Positions 35,911-44,113 of a stretch of DNA of 57,411 nt are shown one piece after another; positions within the stretch are counted from its first letter, which is position 1, and the number at the start of each line of letters is the position of its first letter. The translations under genes and the position numbers were made by a program. The notes beneath the pieces are model-generated. The model ran no database searches. It was not told where the DNA came from and saw only the letters and a list, made by a program, of their open reading frames with translations. The stretch is from Chryseobacterium gleum. Its GTDB lineage: Bacteria; Bacteroidota; Bacteroidia; Flavobacteriales_D; Crocinitomicaceae. Location: contig CAMDGH010000003.1 of the NCBI GenBank assembly GCA_945897755.1, positions 1 through 57,411 on the forward strand, in the 5' to 3' direction.

Positions 35911-37226
35911 GTCAAAGTTGTTATAAGTGATTGGTTTAAAATTAATTCAGATGATGAAGACAATGCTGGATTATACCGATTTATTAGGCTTTCCCTTCGC
36001 ATTAAATCATATCGTAAAGCAGCAGAAAAGAAAGAAGTAAAAGGGTATTGTATATTGAATCCTGTCTTAGTAATTAATTTATCGGATATATTAAAAATAA
36101 CATACCCGTTTCCATCACAAAAATTTGTTAAGTCTCCACCAAAATAATAAAGATCAACCCACGATTTTTTACCAATTAAAAACCCCGTCTTTATGTTGTA
36201 TACCATTCTATTTTGTGAATCACTTTTAGAATATGCACAGCCAGATGAGACTAAAAAAGAACCATCTCCAAAAACATTACACGTTAATTGTGATCCAAAC
36301 TGAAGGAAAAGTGAAGAGTCAATATAGGCTGATGAAAGAGATAAAGAAGATGTCCATTTTCGAACAGTTTTACTAATACCTAACGTTGCTAAATAATTTG
36401 ATTGGTTTAACTTCAAAATATCATACTTGTAAACCTTAGAAGCAGTATCAAAACTCACACTATTTTTTATTGCGTGATAAGAAAATAAGTTCCCTCCTAA
36501 TTGAATTAAGAGGCCTTTATTGCACTGAATATTAACTCCAGTATAAAGTTGATATTGTTTAACTCCATAGTGGGCAAGAGAGTCGAGGGATATTGAATTT
36601 TGAGAATATGAAATATATTGCTTTCGTTTATTTTGAATGTAAGTTATACCATGATAAAATGAAAATCTTTTTCCTAACTGATACCCTAAACCTACCTGAT
36701 TATATACTACCTGACTAAGCCGATCGCTTTCTGCATACAAACCATCAGAAGTTAAAAATGCATTTCGATCAGTAAATAAAGCAGATGGATTAACCCATTG
36801 AAATCCGGATTCGATAACAAGAAGATTTTGATTCCCTAATAATCCCAAATAAAAAGAACGATTTGATAAAGGAAACTTAGATGCAATAAGCCGCGCAGAA
36901 GACACATCGTTAAGATAAAGATAAGCGAAAAAGAGCTTGTCTTTTGAATACAAGTCAGCAGGATAAAAATTCAACGCTTTCTCTAAATGATAAATAGCAT
37001 GTGCATAATTCCCTATTCCAAAATAAAGTAAACCCAAACGAAGACGTAAATAATAAAAATCATTGCCTTGATTTATGGATTGATTTACTAAATATCTTAG
37101 ACTAACTATATCAGATGAAGAATAATACACCAAAGACATACTATCAATATAAGATTCCTTCATGTTCTTCTGTGAAAAAAAAGTATTTGCACTCAGCATA
37201 AAAAAAAACACTACGAAATAACGCAT
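35898..37226 (-). CDS. TPR-containing outer-membrane beta-barrel protein (YaiO-like)
   Basis: This 442-residue protein has a signal peptide (about 1-18, ending FFSQ), an N-terminal TPR part (about 20-130: LRLRLGLLYFGIGNYAHAIYHLEKALNFYP) and a C-terminal beta-barrel (about 150-442) ending in Phe (LITTLTWKF). A TPR domain ahead of a barrel recalls YaiO and exopolysaccharide-export porins such as AlgE/PgaA-like proteins, but no specific match is claimed. It overlaps the end of the urea-transporter/M23 gene by 16 bases and the TPR gene by 13, so the genes are tightly coupled. It is a candidate outer-membrane exit or uptake pore for the system. Confidence 0.75.
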   Translation of the reverse strand: MRYFVVFFFMLSANTFFSQKNMKESYIDSMSLVYYSSSDIVSLRYLVNQSINQGNDFYYLRLRLGLLYFGIGNYAHAIYHLEKALNFYPADLYSKDKLFFAYLYLNDVSSARLIASKFPLSNRSFYLGLLGNQNLLVIESGFQWVNPSALFTDRNAFLTSDGLYAESDRLSQVVYNQVGLGYQLGKRFSFYHGITYIQNKRKQYISYSQNSISLDSLAHYGVKQYQLYTGVNIQCNKGLLIQLGGNLFSYHAIKNSVSFDTASKVYKYDILKLNQSNYLATLGISKTVRKWTSSLSLSSAYIDSSLFLQFGSQLTCNVFGDGSFLVSSGCAYSKSDSQNRMVYNIKTGFLIGKKSWVDLYYFGGDLTNFCDGNGYVIFNISDKLITKTGFNIQYPFTSFFSAALRYDLMRRESLINRYNPALSSSSELILNQSLITTLTWKF

Positions 37227-39433
37227 ACAGCTTTTAAATTTAAGTGTTTACCAAATACATAAAACTCATACAATTGACTGTCTTTTAACACCGTATTATA
37301 TTCAAATGCCTTTTGTTTAATTCCTCCTATTCTAATTTCAGCTTTTGATTCTAAGGTAATCTGATTCGATAAATTAGCATCATCAATATTCGCATAGCAC
37401 ATTGAATAATGTGTTTTGAAAAACTGATAAAATGGCGCAATAAAATCTTGTAAAACCTGAAGGAATTTTATGGATAATGTATCCATCGGATATTGCTCTT
37501 CAATGATTAAACCTTTGTAAAAACCAAAAATCAACTTGTAGTGTGCTAAATAAAAATGATGAAGTAATCCAGACTTATCTCCGATAAAACTCGTGAAAAT
37601 GAGCATATTACCATCATTATAGAAATATGCGTACGATTTAGATTCACTACAATATAAAAAGGTTAAATTATATGCATCTGTAAAAATTTCCCAATTTTCT
37701 GAACCTGAAATAACACCCTCATCATAAATATCAAAGTGAAATTTCTTACCAGGAATAAAATCGAATGCCGATTTAAGCAACGGATTGACATCTATCGTTT
37801 GAATAAGCTGACCTTCTTGAGGAATATCAAACGTTTTTAACTTCCATTCTTTATGTTCATTTAATAAATAATAAGCCAACGGATAAGAGCGTGTTTTTTC
37901 TCCAATCAAAGGAGTTGCTTGCAATTGAAAATGAATATGCGGTTCTGGCGACCTACCCGAATTACCGCAATACCCAACAATTTCACCCCTTTTAACAAAA
38001 TCACCTACAGCGACTTTAATACTCCCTTTTTTCAAATGACTTAACTTACTATATAATCCATCAACATGAAAAATAACAATTGAATTCCCCCAATTTTGGA
38101 GGGTATTAACACCTCGTATTTCATTATCATCAACATGATCAACAATTGATGAAACATATCCATCAGCACAAGCTACTACCGGCTTATTGAAACAATAAAA
38201 ATCAGTAAGATTCGTCCCAGATTGCTCGTAAGACTTCATTTCTTCATCAAGTACAATGAAGTCAAACGCTTTAGACCAGTCACCCAAATGCGTTATTTTT
38301 CCATCATGTGCTTGAGAAACCATCCACTCACCCCAAAATGGCAAATGAATCGGAATGTAATTAAACTGACGTAATCGGTTATTAGAATTTAAATGAGCAG
38401 CTAAATTTTTTTCTGGAGAATGCAATTGATAAATAACCTTATGAATGTAACTTACCCTAATTCGATAATAAAGAATGTATAAAAATAAGACCACTATCAA
38501 AGAAAAAGGCAAAGAATAAACAGGTAAGTCCAAAGGAGTTAAAATCCTATTCAATCCAAAAAAAAGTAAAATCATAATTGGCATTAAGACCATTGAAAGC
38601 AGATAACTCACAAAAGAAGGAACTAAGTATATTCCACCAATTGCAATTGAAAGAAAAATGAAACTTAATCCAACAAAATTAGTCGATAAATCAGCTAAAT
38701 TGCCCCCGAAAAAAGAATAACAAAAGTATCCTACAAAAAAACCAAGTAAACTAAGCGAAAAAGCGATCCTAGAATAGACAATCAAAGCAATTGCCATAAG
38801 TGTACCTGAAAGTAAATTTGGCAAGAAAAATAAAGCCCCTAATGATTTTAAATAAATTCTAAAAAAAGAAGGAATACCACTAAAAACAGTATCTAGCTGA
38901 TTTAGGAAAAGTAACCAATCTGAAATTGTATTACCCGAAGATGGATGAAGTGTGTTTAACGGGTAAAGTATGTGGTGATGAACATCCAATGCAGTCATTT
39001 CAGTCGATGCACTAAGAACAATCCAAGCAGTGAAAACGAAAGGAATACTCAGTGAAGGTAACAGGTATTTATGTAATACTGCATGAATGAAATTCCCTAT
39101 TAAAACAGACAAAAATCCCACACAAAAAATAACTGCAACTAAAATTAAATTAAGCTCAAAAGTATACACCAATCCAAAAGCAACCAACATAGCGTCAAAT
39201 CCATAATATCCTTTCCTAATGGATTCAGTATTTAGACCAATAAGCAAAGAAAAAACATTCGCAGAAAGAAGCCCTAACAAACCAGCTATTCCTGCTATTG
39301 GGTTAACAAATGAAGCTATCAAAAATAGAAATCCAACTATTTTATTTGTTGAGAAAAATAAAATAGCATGCGTATTCAAGATAGATTCAATCCACCAAAA
39401 AGGATGTTTAATACTATAATACTGCTCTTTCAT
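37211..39433 (-). CDS. Urea transporter family protein fused to an M23 (LytM-like) peptidase
   Basis: The 740-residue product has two parts. Residues about 20-325 are hydrophobic and follow the urea transporter family plan of two similar halves: NPIAGIAGLLGLLSANVFS with KGYYGFDAMLVAFGL, and later FFGGNLADLSTNFVGLSF. These channels conduct urea or other small neutral solutes. Residues about 365-525 are an M23 zinc peptidase domain with His382, Asp391 (AFDF), His466 (LSHLKKG) and the His499-Ile-His501 motif. The peptidase must lie on the periplasmic side. A tail of about 215 residues follows, of no clear family. It lies 72 bases downstream of the decarboxylase gene with a hairpin between. Confidence 0.85.
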   Translation of the reverse strand: MKEQYYSIKHPFWWIESILNTHAILFFSTNKIVGFLFLIASFVNPIAGIAGLLGLLSANVFSLLIGLNTESIRKGYYGFDAMLVAFGLVYTFELNLILVAVIFCVGFLSVLIGNFIHAVLHKYLLPSLSIPFVFTAWIVLSASTEMTALDVHHHILYPLNTLHPSSGNTISDWLLFLNQLDTVFSGIPSFFRIYLKSLGALFFLPNLLSGTLMAIALIVYSRIAFSLSLLGFFVGYFCYSFFGGNLADLSTNFVGLSFIFLSIAIGGIYLVPSFVSYLLSMVLMPIMILLFFGLNRILTPLDLPVYSLPFSLIVVLFLYILYYRIRVSYIHKVIYQLHSPEKNLAAHLNSNNRLRQFNYIPIHLPFWGEWMVSQAHDGKITHLGDWSKAFDFIVLDEEMKSYEQSGTNLTDFYCFNKPVVACADGYVSSIVDHVDDNEIRGVNTLQNWGNSIVIFHVDGLYSKLSHLKKGSIKVAVGDFVKRGEIVGYCGNSGRSPEPHIHFQLQATPLIGEKTRSYPLAYYLLNEHKEWKLKTFDIPQEGQLIQTIDVNPLLKSAFDFIPGKKFHFDIYDEGVISGSENWEIFTDAYNLTFLYCSESKSYAYFYNDGNMLIFTSFIGDKSGLLHHFYLAHYKLIFGFYKGLIIEEQYPMDTLSIKFLQVLQDFIAPFYQFFKTHYSMCYANIDDANLSNQITLESKAEIRIGGIKQKAFEYNTVLKDSQLYEFYVFGKHLNLKAVCVIS

Positions 39434-39451
39434 GTAGGTTGATAGAATAAC

Positions 39452-39492
39452 AAAAAAAGCAATTATTGAACATAATATTCAATAATTGCTTT
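39452..39492 (-). terminator. Intercistronic terminator-like hairpin (possible attenuator)
   Basis: The perfect 15-base stem AAAGCAATTATTGAA (39456-39470) with TTCAATAATTGCTTT (39478-39492), loop CATAATA, is followed on the minus strand by seven T. It lies between the decarboxylase stop and the ATG of the urea-transporter fusion gene, only 18 bases from that ATG, so there is no room for another promoter after it. It probably limits read-through rather than ending the operon. Confidence 0.7.
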
Positions 39493-39505
39493 GAGATAAC
39501 TCATA

Positions 39506-40870
39506 TTATAAATTAATGGATTTTAAATATTCTGGCATACGCTCCATTTGAGTAATGGTATCTACCGTTTCATTTTCACGAATAACGTGAGGTTTACCAT
39601 TCGTATCAATCAAGACCACTTTTGGACGCATCGCAATAAACTGCATCCACTGAGTCATATTATAAGCTCCAACTTTATGGACAACCACCTGATCACCTTT
39701 ATTCAGAGCAGGAAGAGTAACACTCTGTCTCACAACATCAATATTCATACATAAAGGACCGTATAAGACCATCTCTTCTGTATGTGAAGAAAATTCTTGA
39801 GCAGGGGTAATTTTATGTTCATACCAAAATGCTGTAAATAAAATATTGACACCAAAATCCATTATTGTTGCTCTACGCCCATCAGACAATCGTTTATTCG
39901 CAATAACACTGCCTAATAAATAACCAGCATCATCAATCAAAGCCCTTCCAGATTCTAGAATTAATAATGGAAGATCTTCTTTTGGAAATCCATAGTTTAA
40001 AATCGTAGTTGTAATAGCCTCCGCAAATTCATCAATCGATGGAATAACATCTGAACCAGGTAAATAAGAACCTCTTAGGTTGTTAGCAGAAGGGAAACCT
40101 CCCCCTAAATCTAAGTATTGAATACTTTTCTTATATACATATTTAATATTAACAGCTAAATCAGCTAATTTTGAAGCAGCAACAGAATAAGGAGCAGTAG
40201 ATAACATAAATGTTCCAATATGAGAATGAAGCCCTACCAATTCTAAGTATTCAGAAGCCATAATTTTAGTAATCGCATTCCAAGCTTGACCTGACTCATA
40301 ATTAAATCCAAAACGATCCCATACAGGATATACTCCAGTATCCATATTAACCCTGATTGCAACCTTTGCAGATTTTTCCAATTTAGTAGTTAACTCAATT
40401 AAATCATACAATTCATCAAAATGATCAATATGAATGTAAGAACCGTTTTCTATGGCAACTTGCATATCATCTTTGGTTTTTTCTGGGCCATTAAAAATGA
40501 TTTTATTTCCAGGAACACCATTTTGAATTGCTTTAGTATACTCAAAAATCGATACTACTTCCGCCCAAGAACCCTCTTGATGAAATACATTACAAACCGC
40601 ATCTATGTAGTTGGTTTTGTAACTCCACGCAAATTGAACTTTAGGATAACGTGTTTTAAAAGCCCGAACTGCATTTTGATATGTTTTACGAATCGTTCTT
40701 TCAGAAATAACAAAACATGGAGATCCATATTTTGCAATTAACTCTTTCACCGAAACTCCATCAATATGAGTGAAAGGTGCATATTCTGTTCGAGTACCAT
40801 ATTTATTCATCAATCCCGTATTCATTTTACGAATGGCAGGTCTTTCATATTTCATTTTTTGCGTTTCCAT
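39506..40870 (-). CDS. Fold-III PLP-dependent decarboxylase (diaminopimelate/ornithine decarboxylase-like)
   Basis: This 454-residue enzyme has an alanine-racemase-type TIM barrel and a C-terminal beta domain. The PLP lysine is Lys85 (SYKTN). Other hallmarks are LVGLHSHIGT, the phosphate-binding LDLGGGFPS, ILESGRALID, the catalytic GPLCMNID and GAYNMTQW. Such enzymes remove a carboxyl group from amino acids like meso-diaminopimelate, ornithine or lysine. The specificity loop does not tell which. The first 30 residues precede the domain and contain Tyr8-x-x-Pro11-x-Ile13 and Gly19, like a lasso-peptide leader. It is the third gene after a PqqD-like and an ATP-grasp gene. Confidence 0.88.
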   Translation of the reverse strand: METQKMKYERPAIRKMNTGLMNKYGTRTEYAPFTHIDGVSVKELIAKYGSPCFVISERTIRKTYQNAVRAFKTRYPKVQFAWSYKTNYIDAVCNVFHQEGSWAEVVSIFEYTKAIQNGVPGNKIIFNGPEKTKDDMQVAIENGSYIHIDHFDELYDLIELTTKLEKSAKVAIRVNMDTGVYPVWDRFGFNYESGQAWNAITKIMASEYLELVGLHSHIGTFMLSTAPYSVAASKLADLAVNIKYVYKKSIQYLDLGGGFPSANNLRGSYLPGSDVIPSIDEFAEAITTTILNYGFPKEDLPLLILESGRALIDDAGYLLGSVIANKRLSDGRRATIMDFGVNILFTAFWYEHKITPAQEFSSHTEEMVLYGPLCMNIDVVRQSVTLPALNKGDQVVVHKVGAYNMTQWMQFIAMRPKVVLIDTNGKPHVIRENETVDTITQMERMPEYLKSINL

Positions 40871-40905
40871 ATTATTCTAATTTTACTATTAGTTAATTTA
40901 AATAT

Positions 40906-41961
40906 TTACAATTCTCCGAAAGCGGATATTTTTTGAAATTCAGATACATCCGTAATTAAATCCCATGCATATCTAATAAAAAGTTTTCCAACATCATAAC
41001 CTTTATAAGGATCTACTTTTTGACCTAAAGCTAACTTTGCTAATGCGGCTGGTTGATTTTGTCCTGCACCAACAGTCAAATAAATCCAAGCAGGAAAACG
41101 AGGATTGACTTCCATAATATATGGTTTTCCTTCTTTTGTTCTCATAATTTCAATTTCAAAACCTCCCCTCCAATGAGTAGCTTTAATGAATTTTTCAGCA
41201 AGTTCAATTAAAGTAGGTTCTTCTAGCGTAATCCCAGCCCACGCTTTTCCTTTGTCAGTAATAAACAATTTACGCATTGGCACTGCACTAATGGTAACTC
41301 CATTTCCATCACCTAAAGCAGCAATATTAACCTCAGTACCTGAAATAAACTCTTGAACAATAATAGGGAGTCCCCATTTTGCATTCAATGCATGAAATGC
41401 TTTCTGAGCTTGCTCAAGGGTGTAGGCAACCGTAGCTTCATAGTATTTCCCTTTAATAACCATTGGATAACCAAATTCTTTCGATACTGAATGTAAATCC
41501 GTTATATCGTAAATTGTTTTGTCTTTTGGCACTAAAAACCCATGTTTCTCACCAAATTCAAACAAATTAATTTTATCTCTCGATTCTAATTGTTCAGCAG
41601 TAGGAAGAAAAGTAGCGGTACCCATTTCTTTTAAAGCTGGGCCAATTTTAATAAAATTAAATAATTCAGCATCAAAATTTGGAATAATAACATCCACTTT
41701 TTCAATAGAATGAATATATGCTAATCTGTTTAATAATGCTTCAGTTCCGGCAGCAGGATATGGGATTTGATATACTTTATCAGCAATACCTTCCATGTAA
41801 ATTCCAGGTTCAAGAGATTCATAAGACAACCCAATAATTCTTAAATCAAAATCGACACAATCTCTTAAGCCACGAATAACAGCAACTCCGGGTCCAGGGC
41901 TATCTACAGCGTTGAGACCAGTAACAGCTATTGTTAATTTAAGTTTTTTAGAATTAGTCAT
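40906..41961 (-). CDS. ATP-grasp carboxylate-amine ligase
   Basis: This 351-residue ATP-grasp protein follows the carbamoyl-phosphate-synthetase-like type. The N-terminal pre-ATP-grasp domain begins LTIAVTGLNAVDSPGPGVAVIRGL. The central domain has the ATP-binding FGYPMVIKGKYYEA and IIVQEFISGTEVNIAALGDG. The Mg-binding C-terminal part has GGFEIEIMRTKEGKPYIMEVNPRFPAW. These enzymes activate a carboxylate as acyl-phosphate and join it to an amine. It overlaps the PqqD-like gene by 8 bases and is followed after 35 bases by the decarboxylase, so the three work in one pathway. Substrates are unknown. Confidence 0.9.
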   Translation of the reverse strand: MTNSKKLKLTIAVTGLNAVDSPGPGVAVIRGLRDCVDFDLRIIGLSYESLEPGIYMEGIADKVYQIPYPAAGTEALLNRLAYIHSIEKVDVIIPNFDAELFNFIKIGPALKEMGTATFLPTAEQLESRDKINLFEFGEKHGFLVPKDKTIYDITDLHSVSKEFGYPMVIKGKYYEATVAYTLEQAQKAFHALNAKWGLPIIVQEFISGTEVNIAALGDGNGVTISAVPMRKLFITDKGKAWAGITLEEPTLIELAEKFIKATHWRGGFEIEIMRTKEGKPYIMEVNPRFPAWIYLTVGAGQNQPAALAKLALGQKVDPYKGYDVGKLFIRYAWDLITDVSEFQKISAFGEL

Positions 41962-42199
41962 GATTTACTAAATAATGATCTTTTAACTGAGCTATAAAAT
42001 CTTCAACGTCTTTTTCTAATAGAATTGGGTCTACATCATACGTTTCAAGTAATGATTGCATAATTTGACTCATTGACTTATTTTCTTTCAATAATCTAAT
42101 TAAATCCGCACCAACATTATTAGTAGAGAAGGAATCTCCATTGTAAGGATTAAAAATAAACCCGTTATCACTGACTGCTAAATTTGAATGTATCTTCAT
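41954..42199 (-). CDS. PqqD-like (RRE-fold) small protein
   Basis: This 81-residue protein has the PqqD plan: three N-terminal strands (SNLAVSDNGFIFNPYNGDSFSTNN) then helices (VGADLIRLLKENKSMSQIMQSLLETYDV and PILLEKDVEDFIAQLKDHYLV). The PqqD fold is the RiPP recognition element that holds a leader peptide for tailoring enzymes. No radical SAM or cyclase gene is nearby. It is the first gene of the run and overlaps the ATP-grasp gene by 8 bases. No separate precursor peptide gene was found in the adjoining gap. Confidence 0.85.
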   Translation of the reverse strand: MKIHSNLAVSDNGFIFNPYNGDSFSTNNVGADLIRLLKENKSMSQIMQSLLETYDVDPILLEKDVEDFIAQLKDHYLVNHD

Positions 42200-42332
42200 A
42201 ATTATTAATTTTTAATGACTCTTTATCTTATGAAACAAAGATTAAAAATAAATATACATAAATAAAAAAAATGATACCTAAAAGGAAAAGAAAAGGATAA
42301 AGAGGTGTTTTTCGTCGAAAATAAACAAAGCA

Positions 42333-43058
42333 TTAATCCTCAGACAAATCTAATCCTAAGGCTTTATATAATAAAAGTCTATAATTGTCACCTATAAGAA
42401 GTTCGTTTCCATCAATAATAAGGCGAGATTTCTTGATGGATGAAATTTTACATAAATTAACAATATATGATTTATGAATTCTCTTAAACCCTAACAAATC
42501 CAAACGATCTTCAATCGATTTCAAACTCATACGAGTTATAATCGATTTTGGATTTCCACTAATGAAAATTTTTATGTAATCTTTTAGACCTTCTATAAAC
42601 GAAATGTCTGAAATCGATATTTTAATTAAACTATAGTCCGAATTTACGAATAAGAAATCGGGTGGTAATTGCTTTAAGACAGAGGGAGTAGATTGTTTTG
42701 TTAATAATTGCACTTCCCTTACCTTAGAGACACTTTTATAAAATCGATCAAAAGAAAATGGTTTTAAAAGGTAATCAATCACATCCAGCTCAAATCCCTC
42801 TAAGGCATATTTAGTGTATGCAGTTGAAAAAATAACATAGGGACGTTGTTTTAGTGATTTAATAAATTGAATTCCAGAAATCTCAGGCATTTCAATATCA
42901 ATAAATAGAAGGTCAATTTGCTCTGTTTCTAAAATAGTAAATGCATTAATCGGATTATTACAAATAGCAACTAATTGTAAAAAAGGAACTTTACGAATAA
43001 AATCCTCCATCATCTCTAGAGCAAGAGACTCATCATCAATACATAAACAACGTATCAT
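42333..43058 (-). CDS. LytTR-family response regulator
   Basis: This 241-residue regulator has a receiver domain (1-120) with the acidic pair DDE near residue 8, phospho-acceptor Asp54 (LLFIDIEMPEI) and Lys99 (YLLKPF). A C-terminal LytTR DNA-binding domain (about 145-236) carries ISFIEGLKDYIKIFI and RIHKSYIVNL. LytTR proteins usually bind repeated sites upstream of envelope genes. The start overlaps the kinase stop by 4 bases. It may control itself or the PqqD-like operon 134 bases downstream. Confidence 0.94.
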   Translation of the reverse strand: MIRCLCIDDESLALEMMEDFIRKVPFLQLVAICNNPINAFTILETEQIDLLFIDIEMPEISGIQFIKSLKQRPYVIFSTAYTKYALEGFELDVIDYLLKPFSFDRFYKSVSKVREVQLLTKQSTPSVLKQLPPDFLFVNSDYSLIKISISDISFIEGLKDYIKIFISGNPKSIITRMSLKSIEDRLDLLGFKRIHKSYIVNLCKISSIKKSRLIIDGNELLIGDNYRLLLYKALGLDLSED

Positions 43059-44089
43059 TTATCAAAATTTAGTTTGAAATCTACGTAAAAAAAACGTTCA
43101 TCTTTACTTAACTTTAAGTCAAATCTTCCTGGATAAAGCAATTCAAGTCTTCGCTTAACATTCACTAAACCAATACCATGATCATTTTGATCCTTAATTC
43201 GTATAACAGAACTATATTTATTTTGGGTAAATAAGCGTATGTATTCAGCTGTAATCTCAATATCAATTTTAATAAAAGGAGTTTCTAACACATTTGTTCC
43301 GTGCTTAAACGCATTTTCAATAAATGGAATTAAAAGCATTGGCTCTATAAATCGATCTATTTTTTGATCATAAATGATTTTTTTTTGTATTTCTACGGTC
43401 TTTCCAAAACGAATATCTTGAAGAGAAATATAACTATTTATGTATTCTAATTCATTTTCAATACTTACTTTTTCTTCATCAGAATCATACAACATGTAGC
43501 GAAGGATATTAGATAACATAAGGAGGGAATCTTCCGCTAAAGCAGATTTTTTTCTCACTAAAATGATACTACTATTTAAAGCATTAAAAATAAAATGAGG
43601 GCTTATCTGAGATCTTAAAAAAGACACTTCCATTTTTGATTGCTGATGTTTATTTTCTTCTGTTATTTTAAGAATAGCTATATAATCAAAGATAATCCGG
43701 TATAAAAAACTTATAAAAAAAACAATGAAAAACGGGAAGCTAAATCTTATAAAATTGAATGAAAAAAAATGATGAATATGAAAATTAAACGGAAGCACAG
43801 TTTGATTAAGCTGAAATTGAAATCCGAAAAACAACAAAAAAGATAAACAAAAAGAAACAGAAATCAAATAATATAATCTATTGAAAGAATAAACATTAGG
43901 CATTAAATAATAAAAATTAAAATAGAATAAAAAAACATGTAGAATTTGATTTAGTATCAAGTCTGTGCTAAATAAAGAAGCAGATGATACATCATTGAAC
44001 TGAGAAAAAATAAATGAAATAAAATAAAAACCAACCCAAGATAAGGTGTGTATTAATTTAGTGTGCAATTTTATAAATGAATAAGACAT
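43055..44089 (-). CDS. LytS/YehU-type sensor histidine kinase
   Basis: This 344-residue protein has about four transmembrane helices in the first 135 residues and almost no extracellular loop, so it probably senses within the membrane. A His_kinase (PF06580-type) domain follows, with His165 in SQISPHFIFNALNS, and an HATPase region with PFIENAFKHGTN and HGIGLVNVKRRLELLYPG. The partner is the overlapping LytTR regulator. The PorE-like gene lies 24 bases upstream on the same strand, and the signal is unknown. Confidence 0.94.
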   Translation of the reverse strand: MSYSFIKLHTKLIHTLSWVGFYFISFIFSQFNDVSSASLFSTDLILNQILHVFLFYFNFYYLMPNVYSFNRLYYLISVSFCLSFLLFFGFQFQLNQTVLPFNFHIHHFFSFNFIRFSFPFFIVFFISFLYRIIFDYIAILKITEENKHQQSKMEVSFLRSQISPHFIFNALNSSIILVRKKSALAEDSLLMLSNILRYMLYDSDEEKVSIENELEYINSYISLQDIRFGKTVEIQKKIIYDQKIDRFIEPMLLIPFIENAFKHGTNVLETPFIKIDIEITAEYIRLFTQNKYSSVIRIKDQNDHGIGLVNVKRRLELLYPGRFDLKLSKDERFFYVDFKLNFDK

Positions 44090-44113
44090 TTACATAAAAT
44101 TATCTGTTAGAAA

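Noticed and set aside
42308-42320. Palindrome TTTTCGTCGAAAA near the regulator stop as a terminator
   Set aside because: The stem is only five or six A-T-rich pairs with a one- to three-base loop and no clear U-tract.
42200-42332. Small precursor peptide gene for the PqqD-like system
   Set aside because: The only ATG-started frames on the minus strand here are a few codons long, and no leader-core pattern is seen.
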